64,000 bases of DNA, taken from NCBI GenBank assembly GCA_951394045.1, contig OX596001.1, positions 186,001 to 250,000 on the forward strand. Reading direction: 5' to 3'. Position 1 is the stretch's first letter. Each line of letters opens with the position of its first letter. The translations under genes and the position numbers were made by a program. Below are positions 1 to 9,866 of this stretch, in pieces. The DNA is from Nitzschia sp. DOCU1 (Eukaryota; Bacillariophyta; Bacillariophyceae; Bacillariales; Bacillariaceae). The notes beneath the pieces are model-generated. The model searched no databases. It saw nothing but the letters and a program-made list of their open reading frames with translations, and was not told where the DNA came from.

Positions 1-233
1 ACCCCCTCGTCAGTGTCTTGCATTTCAAATGCTAGCTGAAGGTTTTGGACGGCCAGTCTCGCGTCGGCACCTTCCTTGCCGATATCCAAATGCAAGCCCA
101 CCTGAAAATTCTGCTGCACCTGCAAGAATTCTGTCAATTGAGGATGACGAATCATGGGCTCACCAAAGATGAAACCCCATGTTGCGGGGACATAGAGCAG
201 GAAGGACAGCAGGAACGCTTTGACAAGCATCAT
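1..233 (-). CDS. Secreted or membrane protein, N-terminal fragment (runs off left edge)
   Basis: Reading leftward from an ATG ATG pair at 233-228, the frame stays open to the window edge, giving 77 complete codons. The first ~20 residues (MMLVKAFLLSFLLYVPATWG) are a clear hydrophobic signal peptide, so the product probably enters the secretory pathway. The visible mature part is Gln-rich and amphipathic and matches no family I recognise. An in-frame stop lies about 18 codons upstream of the first ATG, which fixes the start. The gene is incomplete, so function cannot be assigned. Confidence 0.6.
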   Translation of the reverse strand, partial: MMLVKAFLLSFLLYVPATWGFIFGEPMIRHPQLTEFLQVQQNFQVGLHLDIGKEGADARLAVQNLQLAFEMQDTDEG

Positions 234-2150
234 GTTGATAATGAAATGGAGTCGTCGAGCAAAGTATGAGGATATCCTCTCAAATCAAATGTCCATTGGA
301 TCGATCCAAAGATGATCCATCAGAATTTCGATTCTTCCGTCCCCCTCGGAAAATTCTCGTGGCATCCGTCGATGTCATGGTAATGCTGCATTTGTTCTGC
401 CTGCCAATGCCGCCGTCATTCATGTCATCATTTTTTGCTGGATGTCAAATCCAAATGTGCCCTCGAGAACTCTTTCAAAGCAAGAATTCTTTCGCCGTAA
501 CCTTGGGGTCGAATCGATCATGAATGGACTTGCTGGACTCCAAAAAGAGAGCAATGCACGATACGGCGCCTTTGGACGATGATGGAGTCACGACACCATG
601 CATGGGACCCCATCAATCAATCCAAGTGGATCTTGTTTTCTTTTTTAAAAGCTGAAGAAGGAGGAGGTTGGGGTTGGCGGCCGTTCCCATTTCACGGCGG
701 GGAAGATCCTGCACGATCCGGGAGAGGCGACGACGATACCGAAGATACGCTTCTCATTCTCTTGTGCCGACTGGAATTAGCACAAGCATCGTCATTCATC
801 ATCCGGTACTGATGAAAGATGCTGTTGCCTCAAAAGAGAGCCCAAATGTCACTTTGCTTGCAGCATCCGATGGCATTGTTTTCCGCCGTCGCTGCTGGTT
901 GTTGAAGCTGACGAAAACGATCTTTTCGACGCCCGTGTCTGTTTGTGGACGCAGGAAAAATGCACGGTAAATCTACGAGTAAAAATCGACTCCTTCGACT
1001 AGACTCGTTACTACCACCGGTAGACCGAAAACAACATGGATTCTGCATCTCTTAACAAGCCACGTAAGCCCAAAGAAGCAGTTCGACCTTTCTTCTCCAG
1101 GGACTATGATCTATCTACACTTAACTTTATGCGTGGCACTTTCTGCAAACCCTTCCATCTCTCCCTTATCGTGAGATGGCGTCGCGGAGGAGAAGCGTTT
1201 CACGATGCAGGTCCTTTGCAAGGGAAGCATGACTCAACTTTTAGTTCTCCAAGAGATCCCCCGATGCAATTCCTTTATTTGATTGGATCGGGAAGAGATC
1301 AATTCAGATGCGAGCCATTATAAATAGATGTTCTCCTCCCAAGATCGACCGTAGCGAATCCTGCGATGACCATTTGATCGACCAAAAGTAGCACATGATC
1401 AAAGGAAAGAGTTGTTGGTGGCAGTTTTGGGGGGAACATGAGAGCGATGATGATGAAGATTGTAGACAGTGGACCCGGTCTATGACTGATAAAAGTACAA
1501 GAAGGCCATCAGGGTTGAGTTCGACAATTCTATGCGCTTTTAAGAAGTCCGGAGAACCGCGTTTCAGCTCGTTAAAGAATGCACAATCATGCCTTTATAT
1601 ACGGAAGGTTCTGGTGTTCTCTGGCCCACCAGATTCAATGATGACCCCAAAAGGGGAGCAAAGACTTTGTCTTATAACCCCTTTTTAGATGGAACTTCAA
1701 GGGATAGCAGTTCGGTATCTGACGTGGTCGGTTTCGATATGTCTTGACATCAAGATCTGGCAATTTCTACATTTTTCGAAATGCCTAAAACTCTTGCGTG
1801 GCGGGCGAAGAAGCTGCCTGGGACTTTGTTTCCTACACTCTACTGGACATACTTTATAGCCCTTCCATCGCCTCCAGAATTCGAATGGTATTCGCGTCTG
1901 AGATGATTATTAGAAATGAATCGGGCCCAGACAAACCGCTACTGATATTTCTCCAGTATTCTGCACGCAAGACAAGAAAATGTCTCTAAATCGCCCCCTG
2001 ATTGTCAGGCAGTTCAATCCCTCCAGCGAAGCGTCTTCGGCCTCCGCTAGCGGCATCAAAAGGCAGGAGTTGAGATTTTGCCATCCCGTTTCATGATCTC
2101 ACAAATTTAGCAGCCTGTGCATCTGAATCACTTCGATCCTATCAACTATC
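234..2150. other. Intergenic, no supported gene
   Basis: About 1.9 kb between two divergent genes. Only short open frames occur, many starting with non-ATG codons, with no recognisable domain, signal or intron structure. The longest ATG frame (1395-1688, +) has no family resemblance. The stretch probably holds the promoters of both flanking genes. Confidence 0.5.
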
Positions 2151-2972
2151 ATGATTGCAAAGCCTCTTGTTTCCTTTTCTACCACAATGATTACTGATAT
2201 GCCAAGAAACTCGCTGTTTCAGCCTGTCGGCGATGATACCACGAGCGATGCCAAGCTTAACATGCTCCAACAACGCCGCTCATCCATGTCGAGCTACGAA
2301 AAGCCCAGTAGTGCGAAGAAGCCACTCCGAAGATTCCGCCGCAGCAAACGCGTATCGTTTGCTAGCGAACTCTTGCTGGAGCGATACAACACAGCTCCCG
2401 AGAACCATTCTGAAACTAATGTTACGGACCTTTGGTTCGTTCACAATGACTTCCAACGATTCCTGAAGCAAGCTCAACAAGAAGCCAAGACGATTCGTCT
2501 GACCGACGATGAAGAGTACTTGCACGGTGTGGACGGATCGCATTCTATTGCTATTCGACTGGCCGAGTCGATCAACGAGATCATGCATGAAGAGAAGCTC
2601 TTGACTCGCATCTTCAAGAGGCTCGACATGAAGAATACCGGCTTGGCCAAGTGGTGTGTGGAAACGCAATATCGCGGTTTGGAACGCTTGGCTAGCAAAC
2701 AACTTCGACACGCCAAGCATTACATTCGCAGAGAGATCAAGGGTCTCATTGTATCTAAGAATGATGATGATGCTCAGACGACTATTTCAGCTGGCAGCGC
2801 TTCTACTTCCTCTTCCCGAGGGAGCGGCAGCCGTCTATCAGCCGAAAAGTTGGCACTCCAATACCAAAAGAGGACCAACGAGTCCCGACTCTTTGCCCGC
2901 ATGATGGGATTGGCCGATGAACTGGCCGCCCAACAAGCCTATGCACATACTGAAGATGAGGAATTTTTGTAA
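2151..2972 (+). CDS. V-x-F / W-[YF] motif protein (unknown function)
   Basis: Intronless 273-residue protein. A basic Ser-rich N-terminus leads to an RVSF motif (67-70); 25 residues later comes DLWF followed by an acidic/aromatic DF (93-101), and then an RGLE motif (175-178) inside a helical region. The C-terminus is Ser-rich and acidic. The same order and first spacing (R-V-[RS]-F, 25 residues, W-[YF]..DDF, then RG-[IL]-E) occurs in the genes at 36820, 39899 and 51523, so they look like one lineage-specific family. No catalytic or DNA-binding signature is visible. Basic patches and low complexity would fit a regulatory or scaffold protein, but that is a guess. The start is the first ATG of the open frame. 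Confidence 0.8.
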   Translation: MIAKPLVSFSTTMITDMPRNSLFQPVGDDTTSDAKLNMLQQRRSSMSSYEKPSSAKKPLRRFRRSKRVSFASELLLERYNTAPENHSETNVTDLWFVHNDFQRFLKQAQQEAKTIRLTDDEEYLHGVDGSHSIAIRLAESINEIMHEEKLLTRIFKRLDMKNTGLAKWCVETQYRGLERLASKQLRHAKHYIRREIKGLIVSKNDDDAQTTISAGSASTSSSRGSGSRLSAEKLALQYQKRTNESRLFARMMGLADELAAQQAYAHTEDEEFL

Positions 2973-4201
2973 TTGGAGACAATGTTTACGCTACTATCCT
3001 GTTGTATAAATATTAAATTTTGGTTCACAGAACAACAAGCTGCTCTAGAGAGTAATTGCATCGACTTTCTAGCAGCGGAGATAGTCGCATCTTGGACAAT
3101 AATGGCAAATTCATCATCTGCTTATCTACTCAAGATATGCTGACACTAGAGTAGCGCTACCCGGGCTAGCTAGCCGGTCGTCAAGGTAATGCTAATAGTG
3201 AGCAAATCGTCGGATAGCGGCAGCAGTTCACTCCCATGTATTTGCGCTCTCTAGCGAGTATAATAGTTTGCTCATCAATGAGCAATAGTGTAGTAGCGGG
3301 AAGTGGTGGGAGAATAGTAGATCATGATCGATGGTGATGATATCATATCATAATAGAGTGACAGCACCATCTGGTTGACTACAACCGAACTGTTTGGGGA
3401 GGTTTTTGGGCTTGGCTTCAGAATGGGGGGGTAGCAGCTGACCAAGCTGCCTCTATCGAATGTCGGCGAATTTAGTCAGGGCTTAGAAGAGCTATAGTAA
3501 AACTGGAAGACAGCGATGAGGCTTATGTTAGGACAGCGATATATCTAATTGGAAATCCGTCGCAAGTTCAACGTGCTTCTGCGAGAACGCAGCGGAGCTT
3601 TGCTCGTCTTGTGTGTTGTGATCGTTGTTTTGGCGGTAGGGGGAGCCTGACACAGGGGCAAAGCCAATCCAATCCAAGAGGTCGTGACAGACAATGATTT
3701 AGTGTACCAGGTGTAGTGCGAAAAGCCCAAGGCCAAAACCGCCCCCCAAAGTGGAACCCTGCTACTACCGGGATCGCTCCTCTACTAGTAGAATAGGAAT
3801 ACGATCACCAAAATGTGCAGACCTTCGAAAGGAAACGACGTGAGATGAATCCAACAGAGTCATAAGTCGTCCTGACGACTTCTTCTTTGGAAACGAAGTG
3901 AGATGAATCCAGCAGTGTCGTATAAGTCATCCGGACGACTTCTTTGACCAATAAAGCATGGAGAGTGACCGACAGAATTCCACGTGGAAGAGTCCGTTTC
4001 TGCAAGCTTCGGCTTGGATCTTTGCCGCGGTCCGTGCGGCGATACGATCGACCATGGTGTGTGCACTCCCTCGGTCGAGACGAGGGCACCATGACGCGCT
4101 ATCGATGCCTCTTGTGTTACATCTCATTGCATAGTACACCGTTAGCATCCGTGTGTGTCAACGATACATTCTTCAAAGCACTGTACTACTAGGCAGCAAC
4201 A
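2973..4201. other. Intergenic with a short tandem repeat
   Basis: About 1.2 kb between two plus-strand genes. No convincing coding frame; the open frames on the minus strand near 3800-4150 are repeats read as protein. It contains the two-copy ~58-bp repeat at 3831-3945 and several short palindromes (for example CCCGGGCTAGCTAGCC near 3160). The last ~200 bp should hold the promoter of the proteasome gene. Confidence 0.5.
3831..3945. repeat. Two-copy ~58-bp tandem repeat
   Basis: Copies at about 3831-3884 and 3889-3945 begin with GGAAACGA-GTGAGATGAATCC and end with GACGACTTCTT. They differ by a handful of substitutions and small indels. It lies about 260 bp upstream of the proteasome gene, so it could carry duplicated promoter elements. 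Confidence 0.75.
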
Positions 4202-4979
4202 ATGATGATGACCATGTCTCACCAACACCATGAAGAGCACCAGCATGATGAAGATAGCAATCGCCGTCAAGGTGAAATTTTGACCGGCACCACCATTATG
4301 GCGTTGCCCTTTGAGGGTGGCGTCGTGGTGTGTGCCGATTCTCGAACGTCGACGGGCACCTATGTAGCCAATCGCGTCTCTGACAAGCTGGTGCAAATCT
4401 CCGAATACATTTATTGTTGCCGTTCGGGAAGTGCTGCCGATACGCAAGCCTTGACGGACTATGTGCATTACTATTTGAGTCAATGGAGGTAAGAACGACT
4501 GATTGTAGGCGAGTGCATGCGTGCGCTATGACAGTGCAGTTTCTCATCCTCTTATTCTATCGTTTGATAGTTTGACAACTGGGCGTCAACCTACAGTCAA
4601 AACGGCCGCTCATTTGATGCGTCGTTTGATTTATCAAAACAAGGATCAACTCCAAGCCGGTGTCATTGTAGCCGGCTGGGATCCCGTCCATGGTGGGTCC
4701 GTGTATACCATTACCTTGGGTGGAACCTGCTTGCAACTTCCCTTTGCTACCGGTGGATCTGGTAGTGTCTTTATTGCGGGTTTATTGGATGCCGAATTTC
4801 GTTTGGGCATGTCAGCTGAGGAAGCACGAACTTTGGCCAAGAAGGCGTGTAGTCATGCCATGTGTCGGGATGGATCGTCGGGAGGTGTCATTCGGACGGT
4901 AGTCATTAGTGCGGCAGGAGTCGATCGAGACTATACTCCTGGTAATGCCTTGCCTTTTGGACCTGCGGCTGTGTGGTAA
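4202..4979 (+). CDS. PSMB6: 20S proteasome subunit beta type-6 (beta-1), caspase-like
   Basis: Two exons, 4202-4488 and 4571-4979, joined across an 82-bp GT-AG intron (donor AG|GTAAGA, acceptor GATAG|TTT), give 231 residues. A His-rich propeptide of 29 residues precedes TTIMAL. The catalytic Thr is therefore Thr30, and Asp17 and Lys33 of the mature numbering are present (CADSRT, SDKL). [11 protein letters not shown], the GWDP segment and the MCRDGSSGG loop are diagnostic of beta-1, the Ntn-hydrolase subunit of the 20S core that cleaves after acidic residues. Length and motif order match the family. The splice restores the expected read-through from the helix ending YYLSQW to the KTAA segment. 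The His-rich propeptide is unusual in composition, but propeptides vary widely. Confidence 0.96.
4489..4570 (+). other. Spliceosomal intron in the beta-1 proteasome gene
   Basis: 82 bp, GTAAGA...GATAG, phase 2. Removing it joins two frames that are both clearly proteasome beta-1. Several stops in the intron frame exclude read-through. Confidence 0.9.
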
Positions 4980-5829
4980 AAAGTGTATGGACACGCAACA
5001 GCAAAAGAGCCAATACTAGTATCGTAGTAGTGCGGGCAAGAATGTAAGAAATGAATAGTACATGGAATTTCAACGAGACTTTTACCTCCATCTAGCAGCT
5101 TAGGAAATAGTTCGATAGAGAGAGTCTAGATTGTCGTGGAATGCTGTTGATACGCACTCTCTGGTTTCGTGACCATGCTATCAAGAGCCACCACAGCAAC
5201 TAACCTGCTAGCTAACAGTCCTTCTTCTAGAGTAATTCTACCGGTACTACCACCTGATTCATAGTACTAGTAGACGACCCCGTAAAGTGACGGATTCGTA
5301 TTGCTATGATATAGGGCAGCTGCCTAGCTAGTACAGCAGTCACGCCATCCCGTCAGAAAACAAAACTGACCCAAAACGAAACAACGACTCGAAAGAGCTA
5401 GCATCCCCATCCTTAATGTTCTAGCTGGTGATTTGTCGCGGGTCCAAAGTAGTACTCTAGAGACTTTTTTGAACCAAGAACTACAAAATCAATACCTAGT
5501 AGTCAAGAAGATAGTCATAAAACTAGATCATTATTATCACATGTATACACACTATAAAAAAGTCCGTGACTGCAGACAACTCCCCTAGTAGATAGATAGT
5601 AGTGGCGGGACGCCGACTATATAGCACAGGAATGATAATGGACGACTCTCCAAGAGCTCCACATCCTCCAATGGCTTGTCAATAACAGCATAACCCCCAG
5701 CCGTTTCCATTTCACACGTTGAATCCAGCAACTCGTCCCCATTGTAATAGAAACCAAAACCGTTTCACCATTACATTCACACTGTCACTTTCACACCCAC
5801 AAGACATGGAATACATTCCAAAGCTTTCA
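4980..5829. other. Intergenic, convergent 3' ends
   Basis: About 850 bp between the 3' ends of the proteasome gene and the minus-strand Ser-rich gene. AT-richer than the coding DNA, with many TAGTAG/CTAGCTAG-like words and one TACCGGTA palindrome (5239-5246). No gene seen. Confidence 0.5.
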
Positions 5830-6381
5830 TTATTGTTGCGTCGATGCCGTTGTTGTTTTGGTGGTAGTATTCTTTTTGAATTTGGAGGTTCTGGATTTGC
5901 TGGATGGCGATGACGATGAGGGAAATGTCGAAGCTACCACACTTTCCGGCGAAGACATGGCAAGTAATTTTCGGACTTGCTTTTTACGTGCCGATCGTCC
6001 CAAGGGAGCATGATGCGTAGGAGGCAATAAACGTCCTGATGACGGAATAGCGTTATTCGGCAACGATGATCCACTCGCGTCGGATGTCGCATCGTCCTCG
6101 TGAGGAGAAAATCGAACAGCCGGCCGAGACGAATGTGACGATGATGTTTGCAGAGGAGGAGTATGCGAAGAGTAATCGTCCCCCGAAGAAGAACATCGAC
6201 TACCATCTTCACGTTGATCGTTTTGTTGCTGATAGCGTGTTGACGTTTTCAGAGAACTCTTCTTGCGAGTCAATACTGGCAACACCACCCCTTCTTTGGC
6301 AGCTGCTGCAGAATCAACAGGAATCGTTTTCATAGTAGTAGTGGTGCTAGTAATAGTGTCACGTTGGATGCTGTTGGACAT
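5830..6381 (-). CDS. Ser/Thr-rich low-complexity protein (unknown)
   Basis: Single ATG-started frame of 183 residues on the minus strand. It is dominated by Ser, Thr, Pro and Lys runs, with basic stretches near 38-45 and at the C-terminus. Residues around 86-92 read RPAVRFSP, a V-x-F core as in the other motif proteins here, but the following W-[YF] element is missing. No domain, signal peptide or membrane segment. Frame length and steady codon use support it as coding, but with low-complexity sequence alone the call stays tentative. Confidence 0.5.
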   Translation of the reverse strand: MSNSIQRDTITSTTTTMKTIPVDSAAAAKEGVVLPVLTRKKSSLKTSTRYQQQNDQREDGSRCSSSGDDYSSHTPPLQTSSSHSSRPAVRFSPHEDDATSDASGSSLPNNAIPSSGRLLPPTHHAPLGRSARKKQVRKLLAMSSPESVVASTFPSSSSPSSKSRTSKFKKNTTTKTTTASTQQ

Positions 6382-7440
6382 TCAGTAACAATAACATGCA
6401 GAAAGAATGGAATGGAGTGGAGTAGAGAGGTTAAAAGGCTGCTCCGCTTTGTTAACTTTAAAAGAGTAGTCTTGTAGATACGATGCGATACGGGACAAAA
6501 CCACAGCAGCGACGCATGGCCTCTTGCTAAAAACTGTGACTGGTGATTGTCGAATCGAATCTTCAACGTGATTGATTCGACTATCCTTCCGAACTTGCGT
6601 AGAATTCTTACGGAGGTATACACAGCTGCTTCGGAGCGTTCCCGAGCTGGTGAGGCATGCGTTGAATCATAGAAATACAATGGAGAAGCCCATTCCTCTG
6701 TGCCGTACATTCAAAATATATCGAAAGACGAAGAAAGTTATTCCACACCGGCCGGTCTTTGGGCGAGAGAGGCGAGTTTTGACATCCACAACTCTTTTCG
6801 ACTCTCTTCTTTAGTTGTGGCGTCTCGCGTTGAGTGTGGAGTGGGTGTAACGATGGATGGATTCTCTCACTCCCCTTCTCTATCGCGGCAACAACTAGCT
6901 AGTAGGGAAAGACGAATAGTAAAAAGTCGGCGAGCACCGACGACCACAAGCAAAGCCAGCTCTTGTTTGGTGACGAACAGTAAGGCTGCAATGAATTATT
7001 GGCGTGGATGAAGGACAGCATCACAAGGGGGGAAACCACGTTCACTAGCTCATCTGCTATATCTATCTACAGTGACAATGCATGGGACCTAGTGCTGTGC
7101 TTGCATCGATCTCGCTCGTCCTGGCCCTCAAGTGTCGTATTCAACAATGAGTCCACCAACTTGACTACTATGAAAGAGCGGTACCCCGAGAAGTCGCCTC
7201 TAGATAGTTGAATGAAAAGGCAAAAGGTGTGCCTGAGTAGTCTGAATGCAATCTCAGAATCAAGAACTGAGTACAAACGGGAAAAGACACCAAAGTGCAA
7301 AGAGCTCGTTCGGTATATGAACCAACATGATGAACCTTAACGCAAAGGTAGCACTTCATAGGTAATTGAACTAGCTGGTACAATCAGTCATCACCACTGC
7401 TGCTAGCTCCAATATAATCGTACGCAACAGTCGTAGATTG
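6382..7440. other. Intergenic, no supported gene
   Basis: About 1.06 kb upstream of the Ser-rich minus-strand gene and downstream of the GT49 gene. Overlapping short frames exist on both strands (the longest, 6330-6710 minus, overlaps the neighbour's 5' end), but none has recognisable content. Confidence 0.45.
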
Positions 7441-9030
7441 TCATGATGAGGACGACTCTTCCTCTGCCGATCCTGACTTCTTTGGAATCCAGTCCAGCTT
7501 GTCATCACTCAAATAGTACTTTTGACCCGATGCGGATTGTACCGTCATACCAAATTGAAGGGCCTTGATATCATCCACTCCTACTATAGGAGCCGTGCCT
7601 ACCCATTGTCGGTCGCGTTGGCGCAAGTTGGTAGTCAAAGAACTACCTGTAAACAGTCTCCCCACCACGCGCCCCTTCCATACAGTCCATTCCACAAAGC
7701 GTGGAATCAAGTCCTTGTCCACTGTGGACGACGACGATGATGACTTGTCATCGTCTTTCGATTCTTCGTCACCATCGTCCATGGGTCGGAGTTCTTTGCG
7801 ATCTTTAAAGATCCAATCCATGTTGTAGTCACTCCAACCATAGTCATCTTGAATATGGCCTAGCCATTTCAAATAGGTTCGTTGATTGGAATCTTGGGCA
7901 GTAAATGTGGGATTTCGATCATGGTGTAGGTGCGTCACAAAACAAACATCACATGCCAGTACAATCAAATTAAAACCCTTGAGATAGGCTTCGGCAATCC
8001 ATGTCCACTTGTTGTACCCAAAGCCACGAAACGCATGCCAGTACCGGGGAAGCGCTGGATCTGCCTTGTATCCAATCACATAGGGTTCGTAGCGCATTGT
8101 ATAGTCGGTCCAGTACGGTTCAGTCGTTGTTTGCCACTTTGGATAGTTGCTACTTCCTTGCCCCTGGGGGCATACATCGAGATGGAACGGCGTGAGTTTG
8201 CCTTGTTTCAGAAATGACGCGACTTGAAACTTGTCTCGGGGAAGGGCCTGGTCCACCAAATCCGTGTCCATGCCTTGCGACAAAAGCTTGGTATCATTGA
8301 CTTTGACATGCCCTTCAAATGCGGGGAGTACTAAAAGATTGTGGGACTGCAATTGGACTTGAAGAGTGTTGTTGTTCTGTTTCAAGAGTCGGTACAAGGA
8401 TTGGGCAGCGTTGGGCGGAGTGACAAAATCCACATCCAACGCCAAGAAGTAGTTCGTGGGAGCATAATCCAAAGCCATTTGTCGAAAAACGTTGTGAGGA
8501 TACTCTGGCTTGTGTTTGTCGGGAGGAAACTTTTCCATGTACAAGTGAATTGTTGTTTGTTGCCTATTGGTCTGTTTGTTATGAAGTTGACTGCACAATT
8601 CAAGGGTGCGGTCCAAGTCATCCTGACTCGTGACATATAGAGAGGCCGACACGTAGCCATTCCATCTTTCGATGGAAAAGCGTATTCGTTCCAACTTGGA
8701 TATTCCGGCATGCACCACCATGGTAATCTCATCTTTATCGATAGCAGCAGTCGTCGCTTGTTGATGATAGCCAACCCCGCATGCGTTGGGAAATAACAGA
8801 CCAGTTCCTTCCTTCAATTCATCCCATGATACTTTGATCGATCCAGAATAGTCAACAATAATATTTTGCGTTATAGGACTTGCGGAGACAATGTGTTCGA
8901 GAATGTTTTGGGGACCGGGAGCACGACTGAGTAGTCGCAGCAACACCAGCATTTCCGCCAGGAGGAACGCCAACAGACCCAGTGCGAACCGTCTGATCCA
9001 TCGTGACGTGAATGCAGACGACTTTATCAT
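7441..9030 (-). CDS. Glycosyltransferase family 49 (LARGE / B4GAT1-like), type II membrane
   Basis: Intronless 529-residue protein. A short basic cytoplasmic tail and one transmembrane anchor (about residues 15-34) indicate a Golgi type II topology. The lumenal part carries the GT49 pattern: a YPHNVFRQMA segment followed by a DVDFV metal-binding motif (DxD, 199-201), and further on HAFRGFGYNKWTWI and a VCFVTHLHHDRNP segment matching the family's C-terminal His motif. Animal GT49 enzymes add glucuronic acid (or act as xylosyl/glucuronyl transferases) on matriglycan. The algal substrate is unknown; cell-wall or secreted glycans are plausible. An acidic Asp/Ser linker (about 425-440) and tail (about 517-529) are low complexity. 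ATG at 9030 is the first in frame and is followed directly by the anchor. Confidence 0.88.
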   Translation of the reverse strand: MIKSSAFTSRWIRRFALGLLAFLLAEMLVLLRLLSRAPGPQNILEHIVSASPITQNIIVDYSGSIKVSWDELKEGTGLLFPNACGVGYHQQATTAAIDKDEITMVVHAGISKLERIRFSIERWNGYVSASLYVTSQDDLDRTLELCSQLHNKQTNRQQTTIHLYMEKFPPDKHKPEYPHNVFRQMALDYAPTNYFLALDVDFVTPPNAAQSLYRLLKQNNNTLQVQLQSHNLLVLPAFEGHVKVNDTKLLSQGMDTDLVDQALPRDKFQVASFLKQGKLTPFHLDVCPQGQGSSNYPKWQTTTEPYWTDYTMRYEPYVIGYKADPALPRYWHAFRGFGYNKWTWIAEAYLKGFNLIVLACDVCFVTHLHHDRNPTFTAQDSNQRTYLKWLGHIQDDYGWSDYNMDWIFKDRKELRPMDDGDEESKDDDKSSSSSSTVDKDLIPRFVEWTVWKGRVVGRLFTGSSLTTNLRQRDRQWVGTAPIVGVDDIKALQFGMTVQSASGQKYYLSDDKLDWIPKKSGSAEEESSSS

Positions 9031-9866
9031 CTTTGCTGAATGACTATTGAAAGTTTCATGGCCTCCACAGGACGCGAAACTCTTACAGAATACGGTAAAG
9101 GCGTCGACCCACGTTACACCATTTTGTTGTGAAATGGAATGTGTCGGCTGGCGCGCGGATGAGCGAGCGGTTGGCGAGGTTTGACGGGCGCGAGGTGCGG
9201 CGAAACTGTGTAGCCGGTGTGGAATTCGCGCGCAAACATTTATGGCATATCATATGCCTCCACAATTTCGCCCGCACGATAGGTACCCAGATTCGTCGCC
9301 GCTATGCAAGACAACCATGGCACCAACAACAAAAGACCCACTGCCTTTCATCGTTTCGGAACAGATTCCTCTCCTCCTCTCACTTTTTCGATCGCACGGC
9401 CTCTACCGGTAGTCAATCTACAGAGGATGTTCAGGGGATTTTGTTTTCTTAGCCTCAAAATGTGGGAACATCGCTGAGCAGTTTGGGTTGGAAATTCAGG
9501 GAATTCTCCATGTCTCGCCCCGAGATTGCCGTCCTCTATTGTGCATTCTTGAAGGGGTACAACAACATAAAGAGGTTCGCTGCGCCTCCAGTAAGCCTCG
9601 TCATCTATGTGTTATGGATGAGGACTTCATTCGTTTGACGAATCAATCGGTGAGAACCGCAAGCGACAGTTGCGGCGGCGCAAAGGTTCCGACGGGGGAT
9701 AAATATCATCGCGAAAGAAGGAATAATTCAGCCGACAATGGGACTCTTTTCACAAACATATGTCAGCTTTTTTCCATGCTGCTCAGAATTGGCGTTGACT
9801 AAGGTCTGCATCAACGACTTCCTCCACAACACCAAGAACGCCACATTACGCTATTAGTAGGATACC
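9031..9866. other. Divergent promoter region, no gene
   Basis: 836 bp between the start codons of the minus-strand GT49 gene and the plus-strand repeat protein gene, so it should carry both promoters. Open frames here start with non-ATG codons and have no recognisable content. The last ~60 bp before 9867 resemble those before the paralogue at 13162 (a shared CTTCCTCCACA...CCACATTA block), marking a duplicated 5' UTR. One TACCGGTA palindrome at 9404. Confidence 0.55.

Noticed and set aside
1395..1688. 97-codon plus-strand ATG frame
   Set aside because: No recognisable content, composition like surrounding intergenic DNA, no splice partners.
6330..6710. 126-codon minus-strand frame
   Set aside because: Overlaps the 5' end of the better-supported minus-strand gene at 5830-6381 in another frame; hydrophobic tail arises from the antisense of Ser/Thr codons.
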